DNA from: Clarkia xantiana subsp. parviflora
Lineage: Eukaryota; Streptophyta; Magnoliopsida; Myrtales; Onagraceae
Direction of reading: 5' to 3'
DNA: 64,000 nt
Assembly (NCBI GenBank): GCA_036873135.1
Contig: JAPTYO010000017.1
Span: 7,068,001 to 7,132,000, forward strand
Below are positions 54,258 through 64,000 of this stretch, piece after piece; position 1 is the first letter of the stretch; every line of letters begins with the position of its first letter. The position numbers were made by a program, and so were the translations under genes. The notes beneath the pieces were generated by a model. It was not told the origin of the DNA and did no database searches. It saw only the letters and a program-made list of their open reading frames with translations.

Positions 54258-56147
54258 TAGTGGGATAATGACCATCACTTTATGACTTCTGTCGATCGTT
54301 CATTGATTCATTGGTCCAAGCACTATTTCTTTGTCACCGATCGTTACGTTACCTGGTCGATCCTTAGCGAAGATTGCTCGGATGACTGGCCCAGCTTTGG
54401 GGAGATTTTTTCTTCGGATAAGGAGACTATGAAGATCATTTACCAAAACCATCGGACCAAATCTTATTGTCCCGTGTCTTGGGTGTCCGAGATGGACTTA
54501 TATGAGGCGGGGATTCGCTTGACCCCTCCTACCGAGGATTTGGTATGTTATTAATCTTCTTGTTTTCATTCGCCTTTTGTTTTCTCCTTGTTGGTTGGTT
54601 TCATGGAAAAACGTATAATGTGCAGGAAGAGCATTCCGAACGCACCGTTGCCATTAATAAGAAGAAAGCGGCTTATAGTTATGCTCCAAAGGTCTCGAAA
54701 CCTTCTAAGTCAAGGAAGGCGGTTGTAACCTCTAGTAAGTTTTCTTCCTCTTCTGTTCTCTTTACTTTATGATATACTTATATCTGTTCTCATGCTGCTT
54801 TCTTTATGTTATCAGAGTATTCGCCCCTAGTCACTGAGCGCGGACTCCCAGTGGGCAAGAGTTCAAGCCAGTCTAAGTCCAAGGTGCGGAAAACTGACTC
54901 TGAGGTTGGGCCCTCGACTGCAAAGAAAAAGAAGTACGTAAAGGATCCTCCCTCGAATGCCCGCGTACCGACCCCTTCTTGTGATATAGAGATGGTGGTC
55001 GAAGAAGCGCCTCCTCTTCCGGACAAGGGGAAGCGACCTATAGAGGGTGACAAGATGACCTCAGACTTGATGACCCTTCTCCCTCTCCTACCCCCCAGTT
55101 GTGGGGACGAACCTCAGGTTTGTTACTTTCACTCTTCTTGTAAATGCTTTGTTAATTATGCCTTGTGATCATACCATATTTTGCAGAGACAGGCCGGCCT
55201 CCTTCCTTGAATCGTAAGGATTTGCGTCTACCTACTGATGAAAACATTGCAGGCTCTGAGTGGACTCATTTTTCAGGATTGAAGGAGTACCACCTTGATC
55301 GTCATGTTTCTTTGCGAACACCTGAGGTAGGGTTTCATGTTCTTTACAGTGACGTTGCCCCTGGGGATCGCATCTCTTCTCCTGTTTCTCCTAAGGAAAC
55401 AAGACGATTGGTTCAGGAAGTTCTTTCTCGCTATGCCGCTGTAAGTGTTTTGTTCTTTGTGTTCTTCTATGTATGCTCGTTTATTGCCTATGTGTTTTGA
55501 ATGTTTGATTGTTGTTTCAGGGCATTTCTGACATTGTTAATCTTTCGGCTGTTGCTCTTGAGCTATCCGACGAGAAGAAGGTGCTTGAGGATGCCCAGGT
55601 ATCTTTGAAGGTTGAGCTTAGCGATTCTCAGGAGAAGGCACGCCTCTCTGATTTGAAGGTGCAAGAGCTTCGAGATCAGGTAACCTTGCTTGAGACTACT
55701 GTTGCTTAGTTGCACCAAGAGGCTGAGGTTGATTCTTCACTCCATGCTACAGAGTTGAAGAATGTCGAGGAGAAGTGTCGCGCAGAGGAAACAGTTTCAG
55801 CGGTGGCTAAGTATAAGGCTTCCCCTGCTTGTGCTTCTGATTTCAAAGTTCGATGCGACAATGAGATGAATCAGTTTGGGGAATATCTCGTTGATCAGAT
55901 TATCGGGATCAATCCTCATTTTCCGTTTGGTGATTTGGGTGATTTCGGTCCTTATGCCGAAGGTTATGTTGCTGTACTCAGAAGACATGCTGCAGTTGCC
56001 GGGAATGTTGTTGAAGCACCTGTGCAGGAGGATATTGTACCTGTTAATGTCATTGAGTCGGGTTCTTCTTCATCCTCTTCGAGTTCTATTTCTGTTTCTT
56101 CATCTGAGCATCAGGACTGTGAGGACTCTGCAGTGGCATTAGGTTGA
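54258..56147 (+). pseudogene. Antisense spliced gene (aORF) of element D, five exons
   Basis: The best gene model in the window. Exons end or start at introns 54543-54625, 54735-54815, 55118-55188 and 55441-55520 (83, 81, 71 and 80 bp). All have GT and AG ends and all four joins keep the frame. Exon 1 has HYFFVTDRYVTWSIL and PVSWVSEMDLYEAG. Exon 2 is Lys/Ser-rich. Exon 3 has VRKTDSEVGPST and VVEEAPPLPDK. Exon 4 has GSEWTHF and LRTPEVG. Exon 5 is coiled-coil-like, then a Ser run and an acidic end. One TAG at 55707-55709 interrupts exon 5, and a stop lies upstream of the likely start. Exon 1 resembles, from memory, the PF04195 gypsy-type transposon family. Function is unknown. Confidence 0.8.
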
Positions 56148-56536
56148 TTATCTTATATCTCTGTCCTTGTACATATTTCTTTGCTTTTACTCCCCTTGTT
56201 GGGTTGAGTGGTTTCTCCCCGTGTTGGGTTGAGTTTATTTTGAAAGCCTCATACTTAGGAGTTTTATGGCTTTGCTACTTGACTTGGTTGTGTTGGTTCT
56301 CTTTAAGATGTCTGCCTTAGCTTATGGTGTGGATGGTAGGATGACTTGCTACTTGGTTATGATAACTGCTTATGGTTGTTTATGTGGCTCCTTCTTTGCG
56401 TGCTCCTTTCTTGTGCTTGTATTTACTTACTTGATGTGTTTTTAGCATTCTCGTGTATCATGATACCTGTAATGTCATCATGAACAAACTTGCATGTTTC
56501 TCATATCATATATCTTTGCTTTGTAAAAAGAAAGGC
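56148..56536 (+). other. 3' flank of D antisense gene
   Basis: T-rich and noncoding, position as 1875-2260 in A. Probable 3' UTR. Confidence 0.55.
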
Positions 56537-57235
56537 TTTTCAAGATACGTTCTTGGGGACGTTGTAAAAAAAATTTCGTGAGACTGGCTCTCGGAGGGCG
56601 CAGAATGTGTTCGCGAGATTGGCTCTCGGAGGGCGCAGAGTGTTATCACGAGATGGAAGGCAGAGAAAGTTATCACGAGATTGGCTCTCGGAGGGCACAT
56701 AGTTTGTTCGTGAGATTGTCTCTCAGAGGGCGCAGAATATGTTCGCGAGATTGGCTCTTCGGAGAGCGCAGAGTGTTATCACGAGATTGGCTCTCGGAGG
56801 GCGCATAATATGTTCGCGAGATTGGTTCTCGGAGTGGGCAGATTTTGTTCACGGGATTGGCTTCCGGAGGGCGCAGAATATGTTCGCGAGATTGGCTCTC
56901 GGAGGGCGTAGAATGTTATTACGAGATTGGCTCTCGGAAGGCACAGAAAGTTATCACGAGATTGGCTCTCGGAGGGCACATAAATTTATCACGAGATTGG
57001 CTCTCAGAAGGCATAGAAAGTTATCACGAGATTGGCTCTCGGAGGGCACAGAAAGTTATCACGAGATTGGCTCTCGGAAGGCACATAATTTGTTCACGGG
57101 ATTGGCTCCCGGAGGGCGCAATGTGTTCGCGAGATTGGCTCTCGGAGGGCGCATAATTTGTTCACGGGATCGGCTCCCGGAGGGCGTAGAAATTTATCAC
57201 GAGATTGGCTCTCGGAAGGCACAGAAAGTGACATA
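56537..57235. repeat. Tandem hairpin array (element D)
   Basis: One unit of type CAAGA-tacgt-TCTTG (56539) is followed by about seventeen units of type CGAGA-ttggc-TCTCG. CGGGA/TCCCG (about 57093 and 57166) and TGAGA/TCTCA (about 56711) are interspersed. Unit spacing is about 37 bp and GGAGGGC follows most stems. Some units have a single mismatch. Same position as in A, B and C. Confidence 0.9.
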
Positions 57236-57520
57236 CACTTGGTTGTCGTATCTATGTAAGGACTTTTTGGCGATAGCGCAATCTCGTACTTAGAAAATAT
57301 TTTGATGAACATCTACTTCATTGAAAGTATTCATGCATTATACACAAGGTGGATGTTGTGGGTAGTCCAGGACATCCTTTAGGGAAAACAATAAGTAGTA
57401 AAAGAGTTGGAGAAACTTCATGAACTTTCTGCCTCGAGAGTTGTTATGAAAGACTAGAAACATAGACATGCATTAAACGAAAGATAAAACCAAGGATATG
57501 GTTGTTTCATTAATGAAGTT
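57236..57520. other. Spacer between array and gag-like module (D)
   Basis: Noncoding; aligns with the spacer beside pol in A (2883-3181), for instance TATGTAAGGACTTTTTGGCG and AGTTGGAGAAACTTCATGA. Confidence 0.6.
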
Positions 57521-57529
57521 CCTTTATTG

Positions 57530-58260
57530 GGTGGTGGATGTCTCTGGTGCTATGTATTCTTTCAGTTCTCCCTTGTAGATCATCTCTTCGATTTCGACTT
57601 TCAGCACCATACAATTATTTGTTTTGTGCCCCCACGTACCATGGTAATCGCACTATCCTCTTGTGTCTCCTCCAAGGAAATCCTTGCCTTCTTCCTTGCA
57701 TTCTGACAGCTCCTTGCTCAGGTGTTTCTTGAAAAGCTCTTCAGCTTGCACCTTAAAGGGTGTGAAGTTGAAATTTACACCCCCTCCTTGTGTGTATGCT
57801 TCCTCCTTATTTTCGAAAGCTTCGCCATGCTGCCTCCTTTCTTTCTCTAATGCCTTGTCCAATTTTTCTTTAAGTTCACGCATCGTGCTTGTCATCACCA
57901 CTTCATAAAGACCTCTAAAGGCCTCGAAGGAGGTTGAGTGCATGTTTCTAAGGAAAATTCTTACAGCATCCCTTCTTGTTGCCTCCATGTTGGCCCGTAT
58001 TCCACGAACCTTTCAAAATAACTTGCGATGGACTCTCCTGGCATTTGCTTTACATCCTCCATGTGTCTGAAACCACTTTCAATAACTCTTCTTGTTATTC
58101 TTCCTTTTTCGTTATCCGGCTGTCAGAGTATGCCTTTTACCCTTACCACCTTATCACCTCCTGTTCTCTTTGCCAAACTTCCAAACATCTGCTTGCTCAG
58201 GCGGAGTGTAACTTCTATCCTTAACTTTTTGTAACCTGCCTTTTTTCTCTCCCATCTTTG
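57530..58260 (-). pseudogene. Second gag-like module of D (capsid end and zinc knuckle)
   Basis: Continuous on the minus strand after the protease fragment, with one TGA (58120-58122), one frameshift (near 57990) and one TAG (near 57652). Readable parts are EDVKQMPGESIASYFERF, RRDAVRIFLRNMHS, TMRELKEKLDKALEKE and CDYHGTWGHKTNNC. The last is a CX2HX4HX4C knuckle, the same type as CDNHEVHGHDTNKC in D's own gag. The first part aligns with DDVKQEHEETLANYYTRF of that gag. It is therefore a diverged second gag core, placed where A has pol. Confidence 0.68.
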
Positions 58261-58269
58261 ATAGTTCTT

Positions 58270-60959
58270 ATTCCGTCTGTCCCCTGTCGTTAACATTTCC
58301 CCCAAGTTTGATTGATGTGACCTACGTCTCATGGAATTGACATAACACTTCCTTGCGGTGCGTTGATCACCCAGGACTTCTCCTACTCCGCTCTCAGTGA
58401 TGTACTTCATTTTCTGATGCACTGTTGAGGGCACAATCTCGTATGGGTTTATTGTGGTTCTGTCTAAGATTCCATTGTAGGCGCCTAAGCTTTCCACTAC
58501 CATAAAGTTCACATTTATCCTCAGTTGTGTCCATCCTTGATCCAATATCACTGGTAAGGTTATCATACACAAAGGTTAGCTTGTCGCTCCCGAGAATCCG
58601 ACTAAAGGAAAATTCACCGGCTTGAGATCTGACTTAGATTTTCCTATTTTTTTTAGCACGCGCATATGTAGTACATCTGATGAGCTCCCTCCATCAACAA
58701 GTATTCTTTTCACATCAAAGTTGTCGATGTCCATTGTTATTACTTGAGCATCATCATGCGGGAAGACTATGTGACTCTTATCTTTCTCAGAAAATTCAAT
58801 CACCATTTCCTCTTCCTCTCTTGGTCTCTTTCTCCACTTTGTTGTCCTATCGATCATGGAGACATATACCTCTCTTGCATTTGTTGTTGGTCCTCCTTCT
58901 ACGACTCCACCATGTATCATGTTAATCATTCCCCTTTTGTTAGGAAGAGGATTGTATTCAACCTTCTCCTTGCCTTTGTCCCTTTGCGCGGGCCTTGCGG
59001 GTGCGTTGTTTCCCCCGTGATCTACAAATTGCTTCAGCTCTCCTCTTTGTACCGCATTGTTTATACTTAACTTTAAACTAAAGCATTTGTTGGTATCATG
59101 GCCGTGCACTTCATGGTTGTCACACCATTTTTCTTTTTCATCTCCTACCATTGGGGCTGTCCATCTGGCTGGGGGTACCCATATTTTCAATTTCCTCATT
59201 TCTCTCAATACGACTACCGGTGTCACATTCAATGGTATGAACTTGATGACATTAATATCCTTTGATCTCTGTTGCTCTCCTGTCTGGTTACTTGGGTGGG
59301 GCGGACGCCGATCTTGCTGTCTGATTGGTTGGGGAGCCTGAGGTGGTTTTCCTCTATTTGGCTTTGTGTTATCTTCCTTTGTGGCCTGGATCTTTGCCCT
59401 CTTGCTTATTCTATGTCTTTCCAGATCTATGTGGGTTTTCACCCTCGCTGCCAGCTCCTCCAGTGTGCTTGCGGGTTTCTTAGCCATTTTTTCTGACAAG
59501 CTTGAGCCAAAGCGTCCAAGTTTCTTTATGAAAGCCCTTATGATTTCGCCCTCTGTTATGTCCCTTTGTATATCAGCTAGGTTCTGATTAAACCTTGTGT
59601 AATAGTTTGCCAGCGTCTCCTCATGCTCTTGTTTTACATCGTCAAGCGAACTTGTTCCCTTGAGCAACTTCCTTTCTCCTAAGTACCTTTGGAGGAACTT
59701 TGCTTTCAGTTGTGCCCATGAATGGATGCTCTCATTTGGTAGGCTGAAAAACCAGTGTGATGCTACCCCTGACAAAGTATTTGGGAACAATAGTGCCTTA
59801 TAGCGATCATCCGTTGTCCTTCCCAGGAGGGAAGCTTCGTGTTGATGGATGTGCTCCAAAGGGTCACTCTTGCCATTATACTTTTCTATCCTTATCATGT
59901 GTAACGCGTCTGACACTTTGTTGTTCTCCAACTCCCTTGTTAAGGGGTGACTTGTGCTATCACTCAACCAGTGCAATCCATTTTTCTTAGATTCATTCAT
60001 CTTTTTCACTATCATCGCCTCTATATCTTCTTGAGTTAGCATCACTGGTGACGAACTATAATTTCTTTGAGGTCCGTCATAGCTCATCACCGGGCTTGTA
60101 GGGATTCCGTGTCTGTGATGATATGGATGTGTGCCGCGGATATCCCTACGGAGGTGGATGCTGAAACTCTTGTCTCATTGGTGGCTGAGTCTCTTGTATA
60201 TCCATATACCTTGCAGTGCTTGGTGTTGCACTGAAGGCATGGATTGTTGCCTTTCCCTTGAGGGTGGTACTTGCTCATTCCTTTCTTGATTTTCACGATG
60301 CCCTGTTAGAGGGCGTGTGTGTTTCTCTTCCTCCGTAATCTGCTCTGCTCGTCGGTATTGCTCTGCCCGCGGATGGCGCTCTGCTTGTGGATATTGATTC
60401 GCCTGCGGGTGTTGCTCGGCTTGCGTATACTGCCTCTCTTGCCTGTTTTTCAAAGCCTCCCTATAAGCCAACAATTCCTCTAATGCATTCATGAACCCCG
60501 GAGTCACTGTTTGTGCTCCTTGCGAATACATAGTCCTTGTATTAGTGGTATGAGCCTGGTTATTGTTTCCTAGCATGCCTTGTGTTAGCATTCCATATGG
60601 ATACTCTTGAGGGTGTGTTCCATAATGGTACCCCTGTGGAGGTGCCGTGTATTGGTATCCTTGGGACGGCACTCCTTGTTGCACACTCTGCCCCTATGGT
60701 CGTCGAGCCATTGGGGTTGAAGCCGTGGAAGACTCAGCCCCAGCTGGGCGTGACGGTCCTCCTTGGTTGTTTTCCTGAGGTGCTTGTGGGGTTGTCTGAC
60801 GTGCAGAGGGTACAGGCTTCTCCTGAGGGTAGGTTTTCTTGCCAGGGGTACAGGCTGTCGTGGTGGTTGCGTAGGCTGCCCTCTTTGATTGTTTGGCGGC
60901 CTGTTGTCCCCCGGTGGACAGTTATCCCTAGATGGCAGATTGTTTGACATTGATCTCAT
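58270..60959 (-). pseudogene. gag: Gag and protease start of element D, frameshifted
   Basis: Start at 60959 (MRSMSNNLPSRDN), then shifts to 60684-60175 (Pro/Gln/Tyr-rich, then QERQYTQAEQHPQ repeats), and again to 60090-58576. That 504-codon frame has the gag core (RIEKYNGKSDPLEHI, LPNESIHSWAQLKAKFLQRY, LANYYTRFNQNLAD), a knuckle (CDNHEVHGHDTNKC), the IHGG...TNARE linker and a protease start with VDGGSS in place of D-T/S-G. After a stop, protease homology continues to about 58270 (TLPVILDQG, YNGILDRTTIN). It has at least three breaks. Gag sequence of this type is the piece missing from A and B. Confidence 0.88.
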
Positions 60960-60979
60960 GATAGCCAGGCTTTTTGTTC

Positions 60980-60999
60980 AAAACCCACGGACGGCGCCA
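60980..60999 (-). other. Primer binding site, element D
   Basis: TGGCGCCGTCCGTGGGTTTT on the minus strand, two bases inside the LTR. Confidence 0.85.
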
Positions 61000-61001
61000 A
61001 G

Positions 61002-61823
61002 TGTTAAGACGTGTGTATCGGGTCTGCGGGTCTTTGATCCGAATAACACTTCTCACGGGTAATCTGTTCTCCTCTGCGATACGTTAGCTTGCAAATACGA
61101 TCCGTTAGCTCCCAATGATCCGTCGTCCGACTCCTTGCAAACCTGCACAAGGGGCGATACCGAGAACGGAGTGGGGGGTGGTGCTCGGTGAGCCCTTTCC
61201 GATGCCTAAGTAAGTTCGGTATTCTAGAGAGATGAAATCTAGAGAGAAGGTAGAGCTAAATCGAGTAAAGTTGCAACATGATCGAAATCAATAAAACTTG
61301 AGCACTATATATAGGTTTCAAGGGGATTAAGATGGCTTAATGACACTATTATTGCCTAAGTGAACTTAATTAACATATATCGAAGGGATTAAGCCCTTAA
61401 AAGCACGGAGAGGTTGGTGAAAATGACTAAGTGTTGGACGGGTAAAACGATGTCGGGACTGCGCTGTAAGAGGTCCGTATGACAACGTTCGGGAGGTCGC
61501 ACACGCCCTTTGGGGGGGGGGGTACGGTGTCCGGATAGGGTCTCGAGACCTTAGGGGGGTCCGATGAAAAATCCGATCCCTAGGTCTTGGGATCGGGCCA
61601 GCTGGTCCGATCCCACCTTGGTGAGATTTGTCCACCTGGTCCGATCTCACCTAAGTGAGGTCGGGCCAGCAGACAGGTCCGAACGAGTATTTTTTGCTCG
61701 TCTAGGCCGTTCGCACTGTGGATAATGTGCTCGGGTCAAAGTTTTGAATTATAATCGTAAGTGGGGTGGCCAAAATAAGACAATCCGAATTAAAGCGGGT
61801 TCAAATTTGACGTATATCCATCA
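61002..61823 (-). repeat. 5' LTR of element D
   Basis: 822 bp, TGATGGATATACGTC start and CTTAACA end on the minus strand. TATATATA is at 61306-61313 and a run of 10 G near 61512-61521. U3 hairpins at 61545-61670 are of the same kind as in the 3' copy. R-U5 is unlike that of A and C apart from the GAGAGATGAAATCTAGAGAG region. Confidence 0.93.
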
Positions 61824-62173
61824 CGTATGATGATTTACTTGTGTAGTAGAATTATGTATGTATGCATGCATGAAATCCTCGAAACGTTTTTAAAAAGGCC
61901 TTGGGAAAGCCTAGATCGAGTGTATGTAAAAACTCCTCGTTCCGGTAAAAGCGGTTAAACCGTTTTAAAAGATTGATCCATTAGAAAGGAGACGACGATA
62001 ATGTGAACTCTTTCACAACCGCTTCCATCGGTTTATTGGCGGCCGGTTTGGTTAGATGTCTGAGGAATCATTACTTATCGCCTTCTATCTCATAGATATC
62101 CGATGTATGCAATTCTTTTTCCAAAATGTTATTGTCTCCCTGATTATGCATGCTTATCAATGTGTTAGTATCG
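61824..62173 (+). other. Copia E leader, third piece
   Basis: Aligns with 20790-21095 of copia F (GGCCTTGGGAAAGCC, CGGTTTATTGGCGG). Its first 60 bases resemble 50455-50500, so the two flanks of D overlap in content. Confidence 0.65.
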
Positions 62174-62829
62174 ATGGTTGCGATTTGCAATGTGATCTCC
62201 CTAATGAATAAGGGGATGAGATTGAATGGTAAAAACTATAAGATATGGAATAAGCGAGTGAAGATGGTGATTACTGAGATGAAAGGTTTGGACCACTTGA
62301 CTACAAAGCATGTTAGGCCCGAGGGAAAGATCACGAAAAAACATAAGACATTCTATGATGAGTGGAATGCTAAGGACATGGAAATTCATTCCGCCTTGGT
62401 GTCGTTGCTGGAGGACAACATACTCTATGAGTATGATCACCTTGAGTCTGCAAAGGACCTGTGGGAAGGTCTTAAATCAGGGTTTGGTGTTTACACCACT
62501 GCCCAGGAGCGATCGTTAAACATCGCTTTAGACTCATACAAGATGAATTTTAAGCATACGATGAAGGAGCGTATTAGAAAAATGTCCAACATGCTTGCTG
62601 AACTCAAGGAGGCAGGGGAAACTCTGTCTGAGGAACAGAAAGTCAATGTGTCATCCGTTCTTTACCGGACTCTTGGAACAGCATGAAAATGCACATTCCC
62701 ATGCCACTAAACTCGATACTCTCGAGAGAGTGCGAGTTGATCTCGAGTTGGAAGAGGATCGACTCAATGCTTAAAATCCCAAAGCCGAGATGCATATTGC
62801 GTCATCCTCCCCAGATGTGCAGAAGGGTA
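62174..62829 (+). pseudogene. gag: Copia E gag, cut by copia J
   Basis: Copia-type gag (UBN2 family). Motifs are MRLNGKNYKIWNKRV near the start, ALVSLLEDNILYEY, AKDLWEGLKSGFGV, and MLAELKEAGETLSEEQKV. A frameshift near 62685 ends the open frame after about 171 codons; homologous sequence (TLERVRVDLELEEDRLNA) continues in another frame with a stop. The LTR of copia J interrupts it at 62830. No zinc knuckle remains. Confidence 0.88.
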
Positions 62830-63404
62830 TGTTGGATTACGGGGACGTAATACTACGGAATGCTAAACATGTACATGCAAGTAATCTAACTACGCAGCGG
62901 AATAGTGTACACATACCTTTTAGATTTCCTGCCCAAGAACGTCGTGGGGGGAGTTCTGATCCTCCGGTCGGAACCACGTACAAGTTCTTCGTAAGAAGAA
63001 GTCCTACGCGGTGTAAGCTCCACAACAAAGCCTCTGATCGATTCTTCAACGGGGACAGAACCTCGGACTAAGATGTGCCGAAAATCTCAACTAAGGGGGT
63101 GACATGGTTTCTCTCAAGTTCCTGAATGGAGTTACTTCTTATTATGAATGATGTATGAACCCCTTAGGTGAGTCCCCTATATAAAGGATTGGTGGATTGG
63201 ACAAAAGTCCACTCCAACCAATGTGGGACTAGTTTCGGCCGAACCTATGCTATTAAGGGGGAGGCCCAATTTGGGGCTTCCCATGTCAATTAGGGGTTGG
63301 GTTTGGCCCAATTACCCTAATGTGACAATTACCTAATTAACTTAGGTAATTTCCTTAGCATTAACGGGCTACCAATTACGGTGCCACGTCACCATATGCT
63401 AACA
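62830..63404 (-). repeat. 3' LTR of copia J
   Basis: 575 bp, TGTTGGATTACGG...TATGCTAACA. The hairpin next to the TATA box is damaged by one change (GTCCAATCC against GGAGTGGAC). Confidence 0.92.
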
Positions 63405-64000
63405 GCTCCCATTCGCCGGAATGGGAGGGTTCTTGTTAATATATAGTTATACAATAGCATCAAAATCTCAGTCTTCAGTATTTGCCTTCATCTCCGAATA
63501 GTTCATACGAGGTTTTTCGTGCGACCGGCGGATACGACGGGCATCGTGCTACTCATCTGTTAGGAGTATTGTAGCTCCCGCAAAACGTTGATTCCCTTTC
63601 GTAAATCATGTACCGCACTGTATCCTTGGTCAACTAATAATTCTCCAATTGCCCAGTTTTCCACATAGGAATACTTCTCCAGAGCATCCGTTACAAGTGT
63701 TCACAACCTTCAACTAGTATCCGGTTGGTGGCCACCTAGTGAACACAAGAGTCGGTGAATTATAGGTGAACTTGACCATCCCCATCGCTTATACCCTTAG
63801 TCTAACTCAACCGGTTTCCAAGACGTGGTCACTTGGCCGTTTACTTTGGCTCTACGCTCGTACGCCGGGAAGCGAACATTGAGCTAGACTTTTGGTATAA
63901 GTTCTGAGTTCGTGAGGATATTTTGGATGCCTCTTCATAAGACATTCGGGATCAATCACACGCTCAAGGTTAAAAAGTACGTGCCCTTTGAATCACTAGG
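63405..64000 (-). other. Copia J 3' noncoding region
   Basis: No coding potential. Aligns with 25500-26169 of F and 33968-34560 of I, for example CCCAGTTTTCCACATAGGAA and CGGATACGACGGGCATCGTG. Confidence 0.8.

Larger units (their letters stand above)
50544..61823 (-). mobile_element. Tat-lineage retrotransposon D, non-autonomous
   Basis: Minus strand: 5' LTR 61002-61823, primer site, gag-protease (frameshifted), gag-like module, hairpin array, antisense gene (with a LINE in its 5' region), polypurine region 51034-51060 and a truncated 3' LTR 50544-51033. RT, RNase H and integrase are absent. The LTRs differ at many sites, so it is older than B and C. No target duplication can be seen because the 3' LTR end is missing. 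Confidence 0.9.
39285..62829 (+). mobile_element. Ty1/copia element E, in three pieces
   Basis: Pieces are 39285-40322 (LTR end, primer site, leader), 49694-50543 (leader) and 61824-62829 (leader and gag). It is interrupted by C and D and cut at 62829 by copia J. Leader order and gag position match copia F. The LTR start is missing. Confidence 0.75.
62830..64000 (-). mobile_element. Ty1/copia element J, 3' end only in window
   Basis: 3' LTR 62830-63404, then the polypurine region (GCTCCCATTCGCCGGAATGG on plus) and 3' noncoding sequence to the window edge. Same family as F and I. The body continues beyond 64000. The base pairs left of it (62825-62829, GGGTA) should recur at its far end. Confidence 0.88.

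Noticed and set aside
1..64000. tRNA, rRNA or small RNA genes
   Set aside because: I searched by eye for tRNA arm motifs and rRNA words and saw none beyond primer binding sites; a covariance-model scan was not possible.

Overview
This window is repeat-dense plant nuclear DNA. I find no host gene, rRNA, tRNA or CRISPR array. Almost every base belongs to nested LTR retrotransposons: Ty3/gypsy elements of the Tat lineage (called A, B, C, D, G, H here) and Ty1/copia elements (E, F, I, J), plus one 5'-truncated LINE. Plant origin is inferred from the Tat pol with its second, archaeal-type RNase H, from copia initiator-Met primer sites, and from short GT-AG introns. The species cannot be named from the sequence.

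Layout. 1-7987: element A, minus strand, 3' end off the window. 7988-10291 and 26744-33223: an older Tat-like element, G, split by copia F. 10292-26743: copia F, with gypsy B (11318-19488, target duplication GTAAC) nested inside it. 33224-36291: remains of copia, including minus-strand element I. 36292-39284: 3' part of Tat-like element H. 39285-62829: copia E, interrupted by gypsy C (40323-49693, duplication GGTTC) and gypsy D (50544-61823, truncated 3' LTR, carrying a LINE). 62830-64000: the 3' end of copia J, inserted in the gag of E. LTR divergence agrees with the nesting: B's LTRs differ at 4 substitutions, while the host F's LTRs differ at roughly 20 sites.

Tat elements A-D share one plan: LTR, TGGCGCC primer site, coding part, a tandem array of short hairpins, an antisense spliced gene (aORF) reading towards that array from its own TATA box, a polypurine tract and LTR. 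Their coding parts are complementary. A has an uninterrupted 1308-codon protease/RT/RNase H/RNase H/integrase frame but no gag, and B shares the gag loss. C and D keep gag sequence and lack RT and integrase; both also carry a second gag-like zinc-knuckle module beside the array. This suggests a set of interdependent non-autonomous elements.

The most unusual signals are (1) the hairpin array, whose 5-bp stems change in a compensatory way between units and elements; (2) chains of 34-bp palindromes in U3, also with paired stem changes; (3) an antisense gene with four in-frame introns, one of them conserved in position and length between diverged elements; and (4) the gag/pol split between partner elements.
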